From Hippasteria phrygiana (taxonomy: Eukaryota > Echinodermata > Asteroidea > Valvatida > Goniasteridae): a stretch of DNA of 64,000 bases. Shown piece after piece: positions 7,446 to 16,361 of the stretch. The position numbers were made by a program, and so were the translations under genes. Location: assembly GCA_037893225.1 (NCBI GenBank), contig JAZGUH010000143.1, positions 992,001-1,056,000 on the forward strand, in the 5' to 3' direction. The notes beneath the pieces are model-generated. The model saw nothing but the letters and a program-made list of their open reading frames with translations, was not told the origin of the DNA and did not search any database. Position 1 is the stretch's first letter. The number at the start of each line of letters is the position of its first letter.

Positions 7446-7618
7446 AATATCGTAAGCTAGATACCCAACCCCAGCAGCGGCCATTAAACCAACGACTAAA
7501 GCCGTTTTTTCTTGTTCGTGCGAGTCTGGGGGTGGGTCTAAATTTTCTAAATCGTCTAAATTCTGCTGGGTTACTGTACTCGCGTAGCTACGCTCGTATA
7601 GGGCGTACGACTCTTTTT
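7434..7618 (-). CDS. -1 frame C-terminal extension with a transmembrane tail, possible frameshift product of the 479-aa ORF
   Basis: In the -1 frame relative to the end of the 479-residue ORF the DNA is open from the A_AAA_AAG heptamer (7613-7619) to a TGA at 7434-7436. It encodes an acidic linker (NLDDLENLDPPPDSHEQE) and one membrane segment (TALVVGLMAAAGVGYLAY) ending in DILRR. No suitable ATG opens this frame. The membrane tail resembles the GYLAF and GYLVY tails of two other proteins of this element, so it is likely a real coding segment reached by frameshifting. Confidence 0.5.
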
Positions 7619-9010
7619 TACGGGAGAGGGTGGGGGCGGTGCAGGGGTTGGTGTTGGGGGTGGTGCAGGGGTTGGTGTAGGTGGTGGTGTTGGTGGTGGG
7701 GGTGGTGTTGGAGGGGGTGTAGGTGTAGGTGGAGGGGTTGGGGTTTGTGGTGTAGGGAGTACGTCTGAGTTCAAGTTGATATTTAATCCTATCGACGCGC
7801 CGGGCGTAGCTATCTGTATATTATTATTATAACCTCGATGAATACCGACTAAAAGCTCCATATTTGATGGAATCAAGTATAATCCTGGGCTAATCACAAA
7901 GTTTAACGAGCTTCTAGCGTACTGTAAAGAATCTTGAAATCTGGTTATAGAAGATTCTAAGTCCGTACGGCTGTTTATAACGCCTTCTACTATATTTTCA
8001 AATTCTCTTTGGGCATCTAATCCGGTACCCGCGGTTAGTATACTCGTTTTTACTTGGGCTTGCGCGCCGAGTATGGCGTACACGTATGTTCTAACGCTTT
8101 CGTTTATTTGTTCTATACCAACGTCGGTAAACGAGCTCTTCTGGAGTATAAAATTTCTAAAACCGAGTCGTACAACGTCTACGGATTGTCCGATATACAT
8201 GACGGTGTTCTTACCGTACTTATACGTATCATCCGGTGTTGTAAAACCCATGGTGTAACCACCACCAGGTTGTGGATCTAAGTCTTCCTCATCGTGTATA
8301 TAATCTATACCGGGTACCGGTAAATATTTATGCGAGTCTCTATCGTAATAGTACGCCGTACCTAGACCCGCTGATGCTAAGTCTACAGTCTGTTTAAAAC
8401 TCAAGTTTGGATCGACTCGAAAGCGTTGACCGACGCTTTTATAAGCGCCGTGATCGATGGTATTGTCTAGATCATTGAATGCGGCGTAGTTTGGAATTGG
8501 GCATTTTAGAAAGAATAGTATCTTTCTGATCGTGAAATATACGTGAAACTTGAATAAAGCCGATATTACGGGGTTTTTATGTAGCAACGATTCTAGTCCT
8601 ACGCCGCAACCAGAAGTCGCGCACCAAAATGCAAAGTTTAGTTGATTTTGATAAAACGTTATGGGATCCGATGCATAACGTTCGACCGCTTCATCGCTCT
8701 TCACGTCGGACATTTTATAAGCGCTAAATATATCCAATAAATTAGCGATAAAACTCGCGTTCGTGTTGGCGTTTACGATGATGCTAAGTTGGCTCAAGTG
8801 CATGTTCAACGGGGTACTCTCCGGGGTAATCGCTTCGTACTTGTCGCTAACGCTTTGTGCTCGCGTAGCTACGCGAGTAGCTACGCGAGTAGCTACTGGC
8901 GTAGCTACGCGAGTATCGTCTTGACCTCTAGCTAGATTCACGATATCTAGAGCATTCTTTACCGTTCGATTATTAACGTCTAAAAATTTCATAAGTTGAG
9001 TAAATTTCAT
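7571..9010 (-). CDS. Conserved Polinton protein, 479 aa, with Pro-rich C-terminus
   Basis: The N-terminal region (MKFTQLMKFLDVNNRTVKNALDIVNLAR) and the NANTNASFIANLLDIF, FYQNQLNFAFWCATSGCG and FHVYFTIRKILF segments identify it as a family of unnamed proteins beside other Polinton genes in cnidarians. It could be a structural or morphogenesis protein. After residue ~400 there is a low-complexity Pro/Thr run, then KKSRTPYTSVATRVQ and a stop. Near residues 31-48 a 15-bp repeat containing GCGTAGCTACGC inserts copies of VATR into the protein, and another copy of the palindrome encodes its last codons. A slippery heptamer ends the Pro-rich part. Confidence 0.65.
   Translation of the reverse strand: MKFTQLMKFLDVNNRTVKNALDIVNLARGQDDTRVATPVATRVATRVATRAQSVSDKYEAITPESTPLNMHLSQLSIIVNANTNASFIANLLDIFSAYKMSDVKSDEAVERYASDPITFYQNQLNFAFWCATSGCGVGLESLLHKNPVISALFKFHVYFTIRKILFFLKCPIPNYAAFNDLDNTIDHGAYKSVGQRFRVDPNLSFKQTVDLASAGLGTAYYYDRDSHKYLPVPGIDYIHDEEDLDPQPGGGYTMGFTTPDDTYKYGKNTVMYIGQSVDVVRLGFRNFILQKSSFTDVGIEQINESVRTYVYAILGAQAQVKTSILTAGTGLDAQREFENIVEGVINSRTDLESSITRFQDSLQYARSSLNFVISPGLYLIPSNMELLVGIHRGYNNNIQIATPGASIGLNINLNSDVLPTPQTPTPPPTPTPPPTPPPPPTPPPTPTPAPPPTPTPAPPPPSPVKKSRTPYTSVATRVQ
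8860..8915. repeat. 15-bp palindromic repeat array, about 3.5 units
   Basis: Overlapping copies of the 12-bp palindrome GCGTAGCTACGC joined by GAGTAGCTACGC, translated as VATRVATR on the minus strand. Single copies occur at 7579-7598, 10,477-10,489 and 13,062-13,080. Confidence 0.85.
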
Positions 9011-9050
9011 TTTTTTATTTTAAATCTTATTTATAAGATTTAAATATAAA
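9011..9050. promoter_or_regulatory. Bidirectional promoter region with an 11-bp inverted repeat
   Basis: The 40-bp gap between divergent starts contains TTTAAATCTTA (9019-9029), a TTTA spacer and the exact inverse at 9034-9044, and then AAATATAAA directly before the plus-strand ATG. The symmetric arrangement fits a shared promoter for both genes. Confidence 0.5.
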
Positions 9051-9749
9051 ATGGAATCGCACGTTTTTGAAATGTTTGATGACGAACAAACGTTTAGTCT
9101 GTCAAAACCTATAGATAACTCTAATAGAGATTACAGTATGAGCTTAAACAGCGCGATATTTACCGCGGGCTTCTACAACATGCCTAGTAATAGCGAAATT
9201 CTCTATTTTATACATCAAATCGATCCAAACACTGGGAAAAAAACGGGTAGTACGGAAGGTAAAATTGATATTCCGGCTGGATATTACGATATAGATTGGA
9301 TCGAAGAGAGACTCAGTAAATTAGTTTGGTTAGAAGTCTCTGTAGATAAACTTAATAAAAAAATATCTTTAAATGTAACGGAAGAAAATAACGTTCTACG
9401 CTTTGATAAAAACATGAAACAATTGTTGGGGATATCGATCAAAAACTTAGTTTTTGGCGTAGATTATGTAGGGTATTACAATACAATGTCTATCGATGCA
9501 ATATTTTTACATTGCGATCAGTTATCTACGTCTAATAATTTCTATAACGGAGGGGGAACGCACTTGTTAGACGTTATACCGATAACGAAAAGAGATGATA
9601 CGATTATCGAGTGTGCAAGATTAACCGCTCGTAGACTCGTGGGTGATAAGATAAACCAACTTAGCTTTAGTATCAGAGACCGAGACGGCGATTTAATAAA
9701 TAATCGAGGAAAAAAGATTAGTTTTAACTTGACGATAGGTAAATTTTAA
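9051..9749 (+). CDS. Polinton structural-type protein A, 232 aa (paralogue pair)
   Basis: It begins MESHVFEMFDDEQTFSLSKPI. The N-terminal strand-rich part ends with an AGYYDIDWIEERL motif, the middle is strand-rich, and the C-terminal half has HCDQLSTSNNFYNGG-THLLDVIPI. The N-terminal layout (extended strands, then a GxY-IDELI-type helix) recalls unnamed minor-virion proteins in Polintons, possibly a penton- or fibre-like component; this is inference. The next gene is a tandem paralogue with identical start and HCDQLST region. The ATG follows AAATATAAA. Confidence 0.6.
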   Translation: MESHVFEMFDDEQTFSLSKPIDNSNRDYSMSLNSAIFTAGFYNMPSNSEILYFIHQIDPNTGKKTGSTEGKIDIPAGYYDIDWIEERLSKLVWLEVSVDKLNKKISLNVTEENNVLRFDKNMKQLLGISIKNLVFGVDYVGYYNTMSIDAIFLHCDQLSTSNNFYNGGGTHLLDVIPITKRDDTIIECARLTARRLVGDKINQLSFSIRDRDGDLINNRGKKISFNLTIGKF

Positions 9750-9782
9750 GCGATGTTTGAAGATTTTTGAAGCTTAAATAAA

Positions 9783-10457
9783 ATGGAATCGCACGTTTTT
9801 AAAATGGATGGTAACGAACAAACGTTTAGTCTGTCAAAACCTATAGATAACTCTAAGGGAAATTACTGCATGAGTTTAAACAACGCGATATTTACCGTCG
9901 GTTTTTTTAATATAGCTCAACGTATGACTATAGCATGGCGAATAATAGGTCCAGGTGATCACCCGTACGGTGAAACGGTAATTCCAGCTGGAAATTATAC
10001 TATTGATGAGTTAATAGCTGAATTTAATAAATTAAGATTGATCGTAGTTTCCGTAGACAAGATTAATAAAAAGATTATTTTTAATTCCGGTATAATATCG
10101 GATGGTGTATATGTTTATATTGGGTTCGATCTATATACTCAAAAAGTGTTGAGTCTACCCGCTATTTGGGACCCTTTGAGTGATGGTGAACTTGTAGGAT
10201 ATTATAGTATAAATTACTTGAATACAATTTTTTTACATTGCGATCAGTTATCTACGTCTAATAATTTCTATAACGGAAAGAGCACACACTTGTTAGACGT
10301 TATACCGATTGCATATATTGAGGCTGATTCGGATGTAATAGCGACTGTCCAGAATAAAAGAAAAACTGTCATACCTCTAATTAGGAGTAAAATACCCGAA
10401 CTGAGTTTTTCTTTCAGAGACTGCGACGAAATTTATTTTTCGAGTAGATATTTATAA
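9783..10457 (+). CDS. Polinton structural-type protein B, 224 aa, paralogue of A
   Basis: It shares MESHVF-MD--EQTFSLSKPIDNS and the HCDQLSTSNNFYNG block with protein A, but the centre (residues 45-150) has diverged strongly, so the two probably have different binding surfaces. The C-terminus is shorter and ends with an unrelated IYFSSRYL after LSFSFRDCDE, where A continues for 20 more residues. A second relic of the same FSFRD region lies just downstream at 10,492-10,525, so the 3' end appears rearranged. The gap to the preceding gene is 33 bp and ends AATAAA directly before ATG. Confidence 0.58.
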   Translation: MESHVFKMDGNEQTFSLSKPIDNSKGNYCMSLNNAIFTVGFFNIAQRMTIAWRIIGPGDHPYGETVIPAGNYTIDELIAEFNKLRLIVVSVDKINKKIIFNSGIISDGVYVYIGFDLYTQKVLSLPAIWDPLSDGELVGYYSINYLNTIFLHCDQLSTSNNFYNGKSTHLLDVIPIAYIEADSDVIATVQNKRKTVIPLIRSKIPELSFSFRDCDEIYFSSRYL

Positions 10458-10542
10458 AAATTCTTGTTCTGGGCTTTAGCTACGCGAGTGACCCGAACAG
10501 AGTTTTTTCTTTCAGAGACCGTCTTGTTCTGGCTAGAATAGA
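10458..10542. other. Convergent intergenic gap with palindrome core and gene relic
   Basis: It holds TAGCTACGCGAGT (10,477-10,489) followed by a near copy of the 3' part of protein B (CCCGAACNGAGTTTTT then CTTTCAGAGAC), and CTTGTTCTGG twice. It reads as a broken duplication with the palindrome at its edge. Confidence 0.6.
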
Positions 10543-13500
10543 CTAAAGGCTAGAACGATGACCGTAAGCCAGAGTGTCTATACCATTAGGTAACATATAT
10601 CTCTTCGTATCTAAAGGATTTAACGATTGCTTGACTTGAGCCTCCGTGTATATCATGTGACGCTCTGTTCCAAAACGAATCATCTTGTTTGAATAGCATT
10701 CGTTCGAAAAAACGCATCTGTTATACTTTTCGTAAGATAGATCGTTGTTTATAACCACTCGGTTTACGCCTTTGGCCATTTTTAATACGACGTCTCCGTA
10801 TAAAATCGAGTACATCTTCGATCTGATGCAAGTAGCTTCGCTTATGACTTTTCCTCCGCATTCGTCTTTAAATTTACCGATGACTTTCTTGTTAGTATCG
10901 TCGTATAAAAAGTGGTCTTTCTCGTAGTTAGAAAAATCGTACAAGTCAGACTGTTTTTCTAGATTCCGATAAACGTCTTTCGTATAGATAATCAAAAGCA
11001 GCGAGTCCGTGTCTGTATACATCAATCTTACTTTATCACCATACGTCTTTTTTAATTGGTTGTAATAAAAGTCATACATTAGAGTCTTTGATAAGTCTAA
11101 GATACTAACGCCGCAATAGATGGGTTTATTTAAATACGTTTTCTTTTTGTACGATTCCACGAATGAGAGACCGCATTCTTTAAACGCTGTAGTAGACTTG
11201 TAACAAGGTTTAGAAACCATCTCTTTGTATTCTTCTACTTGATCGTTTCGCAGTAGCACACCATCTATTCTATTTCTGACATTTTCCATCGTTTTGCCAA
11301 ATACGGAATTATTCATTAATTTGAAAAAGTCTTTTTCGAAATCCGACTTTGCTTTCGTTCTTAGTTGCGTGTTTTTATCGATGTATGATTTCATCCAAGG
11401 TTTTTGTTTAAATTGTAACGCTCGATGTACTTTAGTTAGTTTTAGGCCTAGCCTCAAACACTGTTTCAAATTGACGTAGTGCAATACATATTTTTCTTTT
11501 CGATATAGCGTACCGGTTAATTTTTTTACCTTAGCGCCATCTCCTATCTCACTCGCCAACTCTCGTTGATACTCCGATAACCATTCTTCAGGTATGATTA
11601 TATTATCGGCGGCTAAAGGATAATCGTTGTGTAGATCGTGTAGTTCGGCTGGATATTCCAGGTCAACTTCGAACATATATCCAGTTGAAGCCTTATCTTT
11701 TAACGCCATGATACGATCGTGGGTAAATTGTTTTGTACTGACCCAATTAAATCCTCCGTAAGGTAGCGGTCGACTCATGGCCCATCCGTAGAGGTTGTTG
11801 GCGTCTAGATAGAGAATATACGAATCGGGTTTATCTTGCTCGTAATCTTTTAGGTACTTATTGTTGGCCTTAGCATAGCGCGTACTACCAACGCTCGATA
11901 TTCCTCCTCTTTTTGCTTTTTCAAAAAATAGATGTTTATCTACATCGGTTAATAATTCTAATTCTATTTTAGTATGCCTTAATAAAGCGTCCCAACTTAA
12001 CCCCGGTGCTGTGAAATAGTTGGCTGGATCCAACTTGTAATTCATTCTACACATTTGTCTAAAATTCTCGAATACGCCGGCTAGTAATAGAGTATCCGCG
12101 GTTACGTATAAGTCGTGGTATTCGCCCATGTTTTTTATGTCAAAGGTTCGCCATACTCGTTGCGCTCTTTCATAGTTTTCGTCCGACACGTGTTCGTCCT
12201 TTAGAGCGCTGTAAAAAGATTCTTTCGGCGGTAGAGTAGTTTCGCTAAATCGTTCAAAGCTGTCCATATACTCGTACGGATATACACCCTTTTGTAATAA
12301 GAGGTCCGCGTTTTCTTCGCCATAACGTTTCAAGAGTAGCCTAAAAGCGTCTCTCGGGCAAGACTTTACCAATTTGTCGAGACCGCTAGACATAAAATGA
12401 AACGAGTCGATAAATCTATATTGACCGATCGAAAATGAAATGTATTTTTCTGAATTTTTGGGTATACACCAGATATCTTGTTGATACTTTGAAATACCCT
12501 GCATGATCAAGTGCGCGTCATAATTTTCTAAGTTGTGAAAGACGACCGGTATTTTCGTTTCACCGGGTTTTACTCGTAATTTAAGATTACAGTAAGCGTG
12601 TGCGGCTCCTCTGTATTTACCGGTAGTGTGGCAATGATCTCTTACTTTTCGAAATTTGTTAATTTTCTTTTGGCAGAACATACATGTTTTCTCGACGTAT
12701 CCCTTTTCGTTTTCGTACGTGTATTCTTCCAGTTCTTCTTTACTTTTAGGTTCTACAGGCTTGTAGCACTGGCAATTACACGAGTAATTTGGATAAATTG
12801 GTTTTTCGCAAATCCAGCACTCGTTAGAGTTTAGGTGAATTTTTTCTTCTTTTAGCGTATATATTATCGGCTTAATGCGAGCTAGTAAGTCATTAATTTT
12901 AGGTTCGAGTTCTTGCAACGAGGTTATAAAATTGTCTATAGCGTGTTCACCTCTATAAGTCTTTCGCTTGATCTGCCGGCCATCGCATCTAACTACAACG
13001 TACGAATAACCGCAGGCTTTGTGCGTTGCGATTTTACCCTCAGTCTCTCTTTCTGGTACTTGCGTAGCTACGCTCGTAGAGGGTACCAAGATAGATTCAA
13101 AATCCGCGTATATGACGTAGGGTGCGTCTTGTAAATTCTTAAAGTTTTTAAACATTAATTTGCTTTTGTCTAAGTATTTGTTCGCACTTTCATGCGGCAT
13201 TTTAACGGTAGATAAAGCAGAGTCTATTCCTTCGCAATCTTTTACGTGCTCATCCAGCTTCTCTTTCGAATTAAAATGCGTTAAACATCTTAAGCAAAAC
13301 ATTTTGCGATGCTGACTATTGGTAACGCCAGATAAGAATCTAGGTAAGTCACTTATCCAACAATAATGACCGTCATATAATAGCAAACTGATAGTTTCTA
13401 TATCGTATGGTCTTTTAGATAAATATAGCGGATATATCAAGCCCCTTTTATCTTGTGGATAGGTTTTATTTTTGCAGTCTGCGTCATATCCTAACACGTT

Positions 13501-14502
13501 TATACTTATATCGTTTTGTCTTTCTATTTTAGATATTTGACTTATGGGTGTGGGGAAGTCTATGTCCTTAAAATTTAATCCGTCATCGGTTTTATAAGTA
13601 GATGGATTATTTCCGCGAAATTGGTACTTTGGGTTTGTTGCTAATTGGTTTTTAACTCTATCGGTATATATACCTAGGGCGGCTCTTAAACACCATCTTA
13701 TACACTCTTGATCTTCGTTTTTGATATTAAATGTTGCGCGTTTGTTAGCTACATACTCGGGTAGTTTTACGTAAGAAGCGCCTACCAGAGGGTTAACTCT
13801 GTTTATGTTTATGTAAAACGCGACTATTTTATCTATAGTCCAACCACTTCCTTTATTCGTAAATTTATCTATCTGAGATAATATCGTTTCATATTGCTTC
13901 CCGATAGTCGTAGCTATCTCGCTCTTGTTTAAGACTCGATTTTGGTAACTAAAATGAATAGCGGTTGATGTTGTAGTCTCAACACCTGATTTTTTTACAT
14001 ACTTTATTTTCATAGCGATCTGTAGTTTCATCGTTTTTATTTTTATTAATTCAGCAACGATTTTGTTTTTGATCATCGACGTATGGGTGTTGTAAAATTG
14101 CTCTGGATCGTCGGTAAACAGACTCGGAATCAGTTCCAAATTTCGATAACTGTTTTCAAATCTTCTAGTCTCTCGAAAGTCTGATTCTCGAAAAGTATTT
14201 TGCTCCTTAAATCTTTTTATAGCTTCGATGTAATCTTTTTTTATCGCTCGACCATTTCTACCCGTTGAGACGACGTGTAAATTTTTATCGTGCGCGAGTC
14301 GCGCTAACGAAGCTTTAGATCGTATTCTCAAATTTAAAAATTTGTCTTCTTCTTCTTTTATAGCTCGAATATAATCTCGCCTGATATACGTATTACGGCG
14401 TCCTGTTGGTGTTCCTAAAGATAAGTTATACTTATCGATATATCTTTTTAAAGATATTTTGTTCCATCTATTGTATCCTCGAATCATGGGTTGTGTTTCC
14501 AT
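10543..14502 (-). CDS. polB: Protein-primed family B DNA polymerase of the Polinton
   Basis: A 1,319-residue polymerase expected to replicate the element from a terminal-protein primer. The exonuclease motifs are Exo I YADFES (about 466), Exo II NLENYD (about 657) and Exo III YVTAD (about 797). The polymerase motifs are A LYLDANNLYGWAM (about 900), B KLMNNSVFGK (about 1066) and C MYTDTDSL (about 1162). Between Exo I and Exo II there are Cys-rich modules, including CWICEKP, CMFCQKK and DHCHTTGKYRGAAHAYCN, the endonuclease-VII-like zinc segment seen in Polinton polymerases. The long N-terminal part has HHDLYV-free helical repeats resembling SAP-like segments. All catalytic residues appear intact. 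Near residue 475 an inserted stretch (TSVATQVPERE) carries the dispersed palindrome. Confidence 0.93.
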   Translation of the reverse strand: METQPMIRGYNRWNKISLKRYIDKYNLSLGTPTGRRNTYIRRDYIRAIKEEEDKFLNLRIRSKASLARLAHDKNLHVVSTGRNGRAIKKDYIEAIKRFKEQNTFRESDFRETRRFENSYRNLELIPSLFTDDPEQFYNTHTSMIKNKIVAELIKIKTMKLQIAMKIKYVKKSGVETTTSTAIHFSYQNRVLNKSEIATTIGKQYETILSQIDKFTNKGSGWTIDKIVAFYININRVNPLVGASYVKLPEYVANKRATFNIKNEDQECIRWCLRAALGIYTDRVKNQLATNPKYQFRGNNPSTYKTDDGLNFKDIDFPTPISQISKIERQNDISINVLGYDADCKNKTYPQDKRGLIYPLYLSKRPYDIETISLLLYDGHYCWISDLPRFLSGVTNSQHRKMFCLRCLTHFNSKEKLDEHVKDCEGIDSALSTVKMPHESANKYLDKSKLMFKNFKNLQDAPYVIYADFESILVPSTSVATQVPERETEGKIATHKACGYSYVVVRCDGRQIKRKTYRGEHAIDNFITSLQELEPKINDLLARIKPIIYTLKEEKIHLNSNECWICEKPIYPNYSCNCQCYKPVEPKSKEELEEYTYENEKGYVEKTCMFCQKKINKFRKVRDHCHTTGKYRGAAHAYCNLKLRVKPGETKIPVVFHNLENYDAHLIMQGISKYQQDIWCIPKNSEKYISFSIGQYRFIDSFHFMSSGLDKLVKSCPRDAFRLLLKRYGEENADLLLQKGVYPYEYMDSFERFSETTLPPKESFYSALKDEHVSDENYERAQRVWRTFDIKNMGEYHDLYVTADTLLLAGVFENFRQMCRMNYKLDPANYFTAPGLSWDALLRHTKIELELLTDVDKHLFFEKAKRGGISSVGSTRYAKANNKYLKDYEQDKPDSYILYLDANNLYGWAMSRPLPYGGFNWVSTKQFTHDRIMALKDKASTGYMFEVDLEYPAELHDLHNDYPLAADNIIIPEEWLSEYQRELASEIGDGAKVKKLTGTLYRKEKYVLHYVNLKQCLRLGLKLTKVHRALQFKQKPWMKSYIDKNTQLRTKAKSDFEKDFFKLMNNSVFGKTMENVRNRIDGVLLRNDQVEEYKEMVSKPCYKSTTAFKECGLSFVESYKKKTYLNKPIYCGVSILDLSKTLMYDFYYNQLKKTYGDKVRLMYTDTDSLLLIIYTKDVYRNLEKQSDLYDFSNYEKDHFLYDDTNKKVIGKFKDECGGKVISEATCIRSKMYSILYGDVVLKMAKGVNRVVINNDLSYEKYNRCVFSNECYSNKMIRFGTERHMIYTEAQVKQSLNPLDTKRYMLPNGIDTLAYGHRSSL

Positions 14503-14940
14503 CTTTATAGTAACAAATATAATATTTTTTTTAAAAATAAAAAAATAATTAATTTTTTTTGCCTTATGTTATTTTTGGGGTAATACCTTTTTCGCCCGGG
14601 CGCCCGGGCGTTTTAGTACGCTTGTAGACTATGAAAAACACTTTTTATTTTCTTGATTTTGTGCAAATTTTGGTGTGTAGTAACCCAGCAAAATTTTGAA
14701 TAAAATTTGGGCGATTTTTAGACTATTTTGTTTTTAAAATATTTGACGTGGGTATATACAGCAAAATTAGAGAGAAAAGTGAAAAAACAGAAAATGACAT
14801 AGAATCGGCATCTCCCTTACTTCTCGTTCAATGTACATGTATTGCTTTTTACTGTAAATTGTCCTTGCCATTATGACACTAATATGACACAGTAGTGTTG
14901 ATGTGTCGTTAAATTTCTATCTTACCATACCTTACCTTAC
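14503..14940. other. Non-coding right flank of the Polinton
   Basis: No ORF of note. Directly after the polymerase start the DNA is AT-rich, then has a GC-rich run CGCCCGGGCGCCCGGGCG (14,593-14,610), then AT-rich sequence again. The provirus border must be in this stretch but cannot be placed without its other terminus. Confidence 0.6.
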
Positions 14941-14941
14941 C

Positions 14942-15870
14942 TTCCCTTGTTTATTTAATAATTTAAAAGAACATATTCCTGGGCAGACTTAATTTTGGAT
15001 AGAGCTAATTTAGCTTACTAATTAGTACTCAAACGGTCGATTAAAGTTACGTAATTTTCCACCCAAAATGAATGTATTGTAATTTACCCGTACTTGAGTA
15101 TGTCTCTTTAACAAAAAGCGTACCGCAAATATTCTAAATATTTCTCAATTTTCTATCATAATCTGAAAGAACATACACCTGGGCAGACGTAATTTTGGAT
15201 AGAGCTAATTCAGCCCACTAATTAATACTCAAATGGTCGATTAAAGTCACGTCATTTCCACCAAAAATGAACGTATTGTAATTTACCGGACTTGAGTATG
15301 CCTCTTTAACAAGAAGTGTACCGCAAGTGTTCCAAATATTTCCCTTGTTTATTTAATAATTTAAAAGAAGATACTTATGGGCAGACGTAATTTTGGATAG
15401 AGCTAATTCGGCTTACTAATTAGTACTCAAATCGTCAAATAAATTCAAGTCATTTTTAACATAACTTATCTGAACGTATTGTAATTTAACCGTACTTGAG
15501 TATGCCTCTTTAACAAAAAGTGTACCGCACATATTCCAAATACTTTCCAATTTTCTTTCATAATCTGTAAGAACATAGTCCTGGGCAGACTTAATTTTGG
15601 ATAAAGCTATTTCGGCTAACTAATTAGTACTCAAATCGTCAACTAAAATCACATCATTTTCCACCCAATATGAATGTATTGTAATTTACCCGTACTTCAG
15701 TATATGCCTCTTTAACAGAAAGTGTACCGCACGTATTCCAAATATTTCCCTTGTTTATTTAATAATTTAAAACAACATACTCATGGCCAGACTTAATTTT
15801 GGATAGAGCTAATTCGGCTTACTAATTAGTACTCAAATGGTCAATTAAAATCACATCATTATCCACCCAA
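14942..15870. repeat. Satellite of ~200-bp units in alternating A and B types
   Basis: Five diverged units start near 14,942, 15,142, 15,342, 15,543 and 15,742. Units 1, 3 and 5 begin TTGTTTATTTAATAATTTAA; units 2 and 4 begin with AATTTTCTNTCATAATCTG. All share GGGCAGACTTAATTTTGGAT, TAATTAGTACTCAAA and a tail AAGTGTACCGCA. This is a two-step (400-bp) higher-order pattern. Confidence 0.85.
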
Positions 15871-15871
15871 T

Positions 15872-16010
15872 ATAATAATAATAATAATAATAATACAAGT
15901 TGTGTATAGCTCTATCCAAAATTAAGTGTGCCCATGGGTATGTTGTTTTAAATTAATGTTTTTAATATTTGGAATATATGTGCGGTACACTTTCTTTTTA
16001 GTGAAAGGTA
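15872..16010. repeat. (AAT)n microsatellite and inverted copy of the satellite unit
   Basis: After an (ATA/AAT) run at 15,872-15,893 the sequence 15,902-16,010 is the reverse complement of the end of one unit and start of the next (CTATCCAAAATTAAG, then GTGCGGTACACTTTC). Array and inverted copy could fold on each other. Confidence 0.8.
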
Positions 16011-16360
16011 CTGTCTTTTCATGAAATTGAATATTTTCTTTAAACCAATTACTACAAAATTGCTTCATTTGAAACAGTTACCTCATGAAGATTGAATAGG
16101 TAAATTAATTTCGTCTGTTACTAAAGTGTGCTATACGATCTCAGTAGGAAATATATAACCTACAAAATTGTATTTAGTGGAAGATTTAGATAATTTCGTT
16201 GGCTGTACCAGAAAAGTATTTCCAGAATCTGTTGATTTTGTTGCAGCTCCTTCTGCTGCATGTGTTCTGGTTTTTTGAGTTCGCGGCTGAGTTCGCAGCT
16301 GAGTTCGCGGCTGGGAAATCGGGCCTAATTCGCGGCTAGCTTCCGACTGGTATGCACTAC
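16011..16360. other. Gene-free stretch
   Basis: No coding signal. Near 16,275-16,312 GAGTTCGCGGCT occurs three times in a row with one variant. Confidence 0.6.
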
Positions 16361-16361
16361 A

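Larger units (their letters stand above)
1..14520. mobile_element. Polinton/Maverick-like endogenous virus (adintovirus-like), left end outside window
   Basis: The block combines a protein-primed family B DNA polymerase, a retrovirus-type (rve) integrase, an A32-like packaging ATPase and a capsid-like protein, the gene set that defines Polintons/Mavericks and adintoviruses. ORFs are packed with short gaps and no introns, unlike the DNA to its right. Most genes are on the minus strand; the integrase and two paralogous ORFs are on the plus strand. The right limit lies somewhere between the polymerase start (14,502) and about 14,700. No terminal inverted repeat can be matched because the left end is missing. 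No adenain-like protease was recognised. Most ORFs are intact, suggesting a fairly recent insertion. Confidence 0.88.

Noticed and set aside
7532..7768. Trp/Cys-rich plus-strand ORF
   Set aside because: Antisense of the Pro-rich coding stretch of the 479-residue protein.
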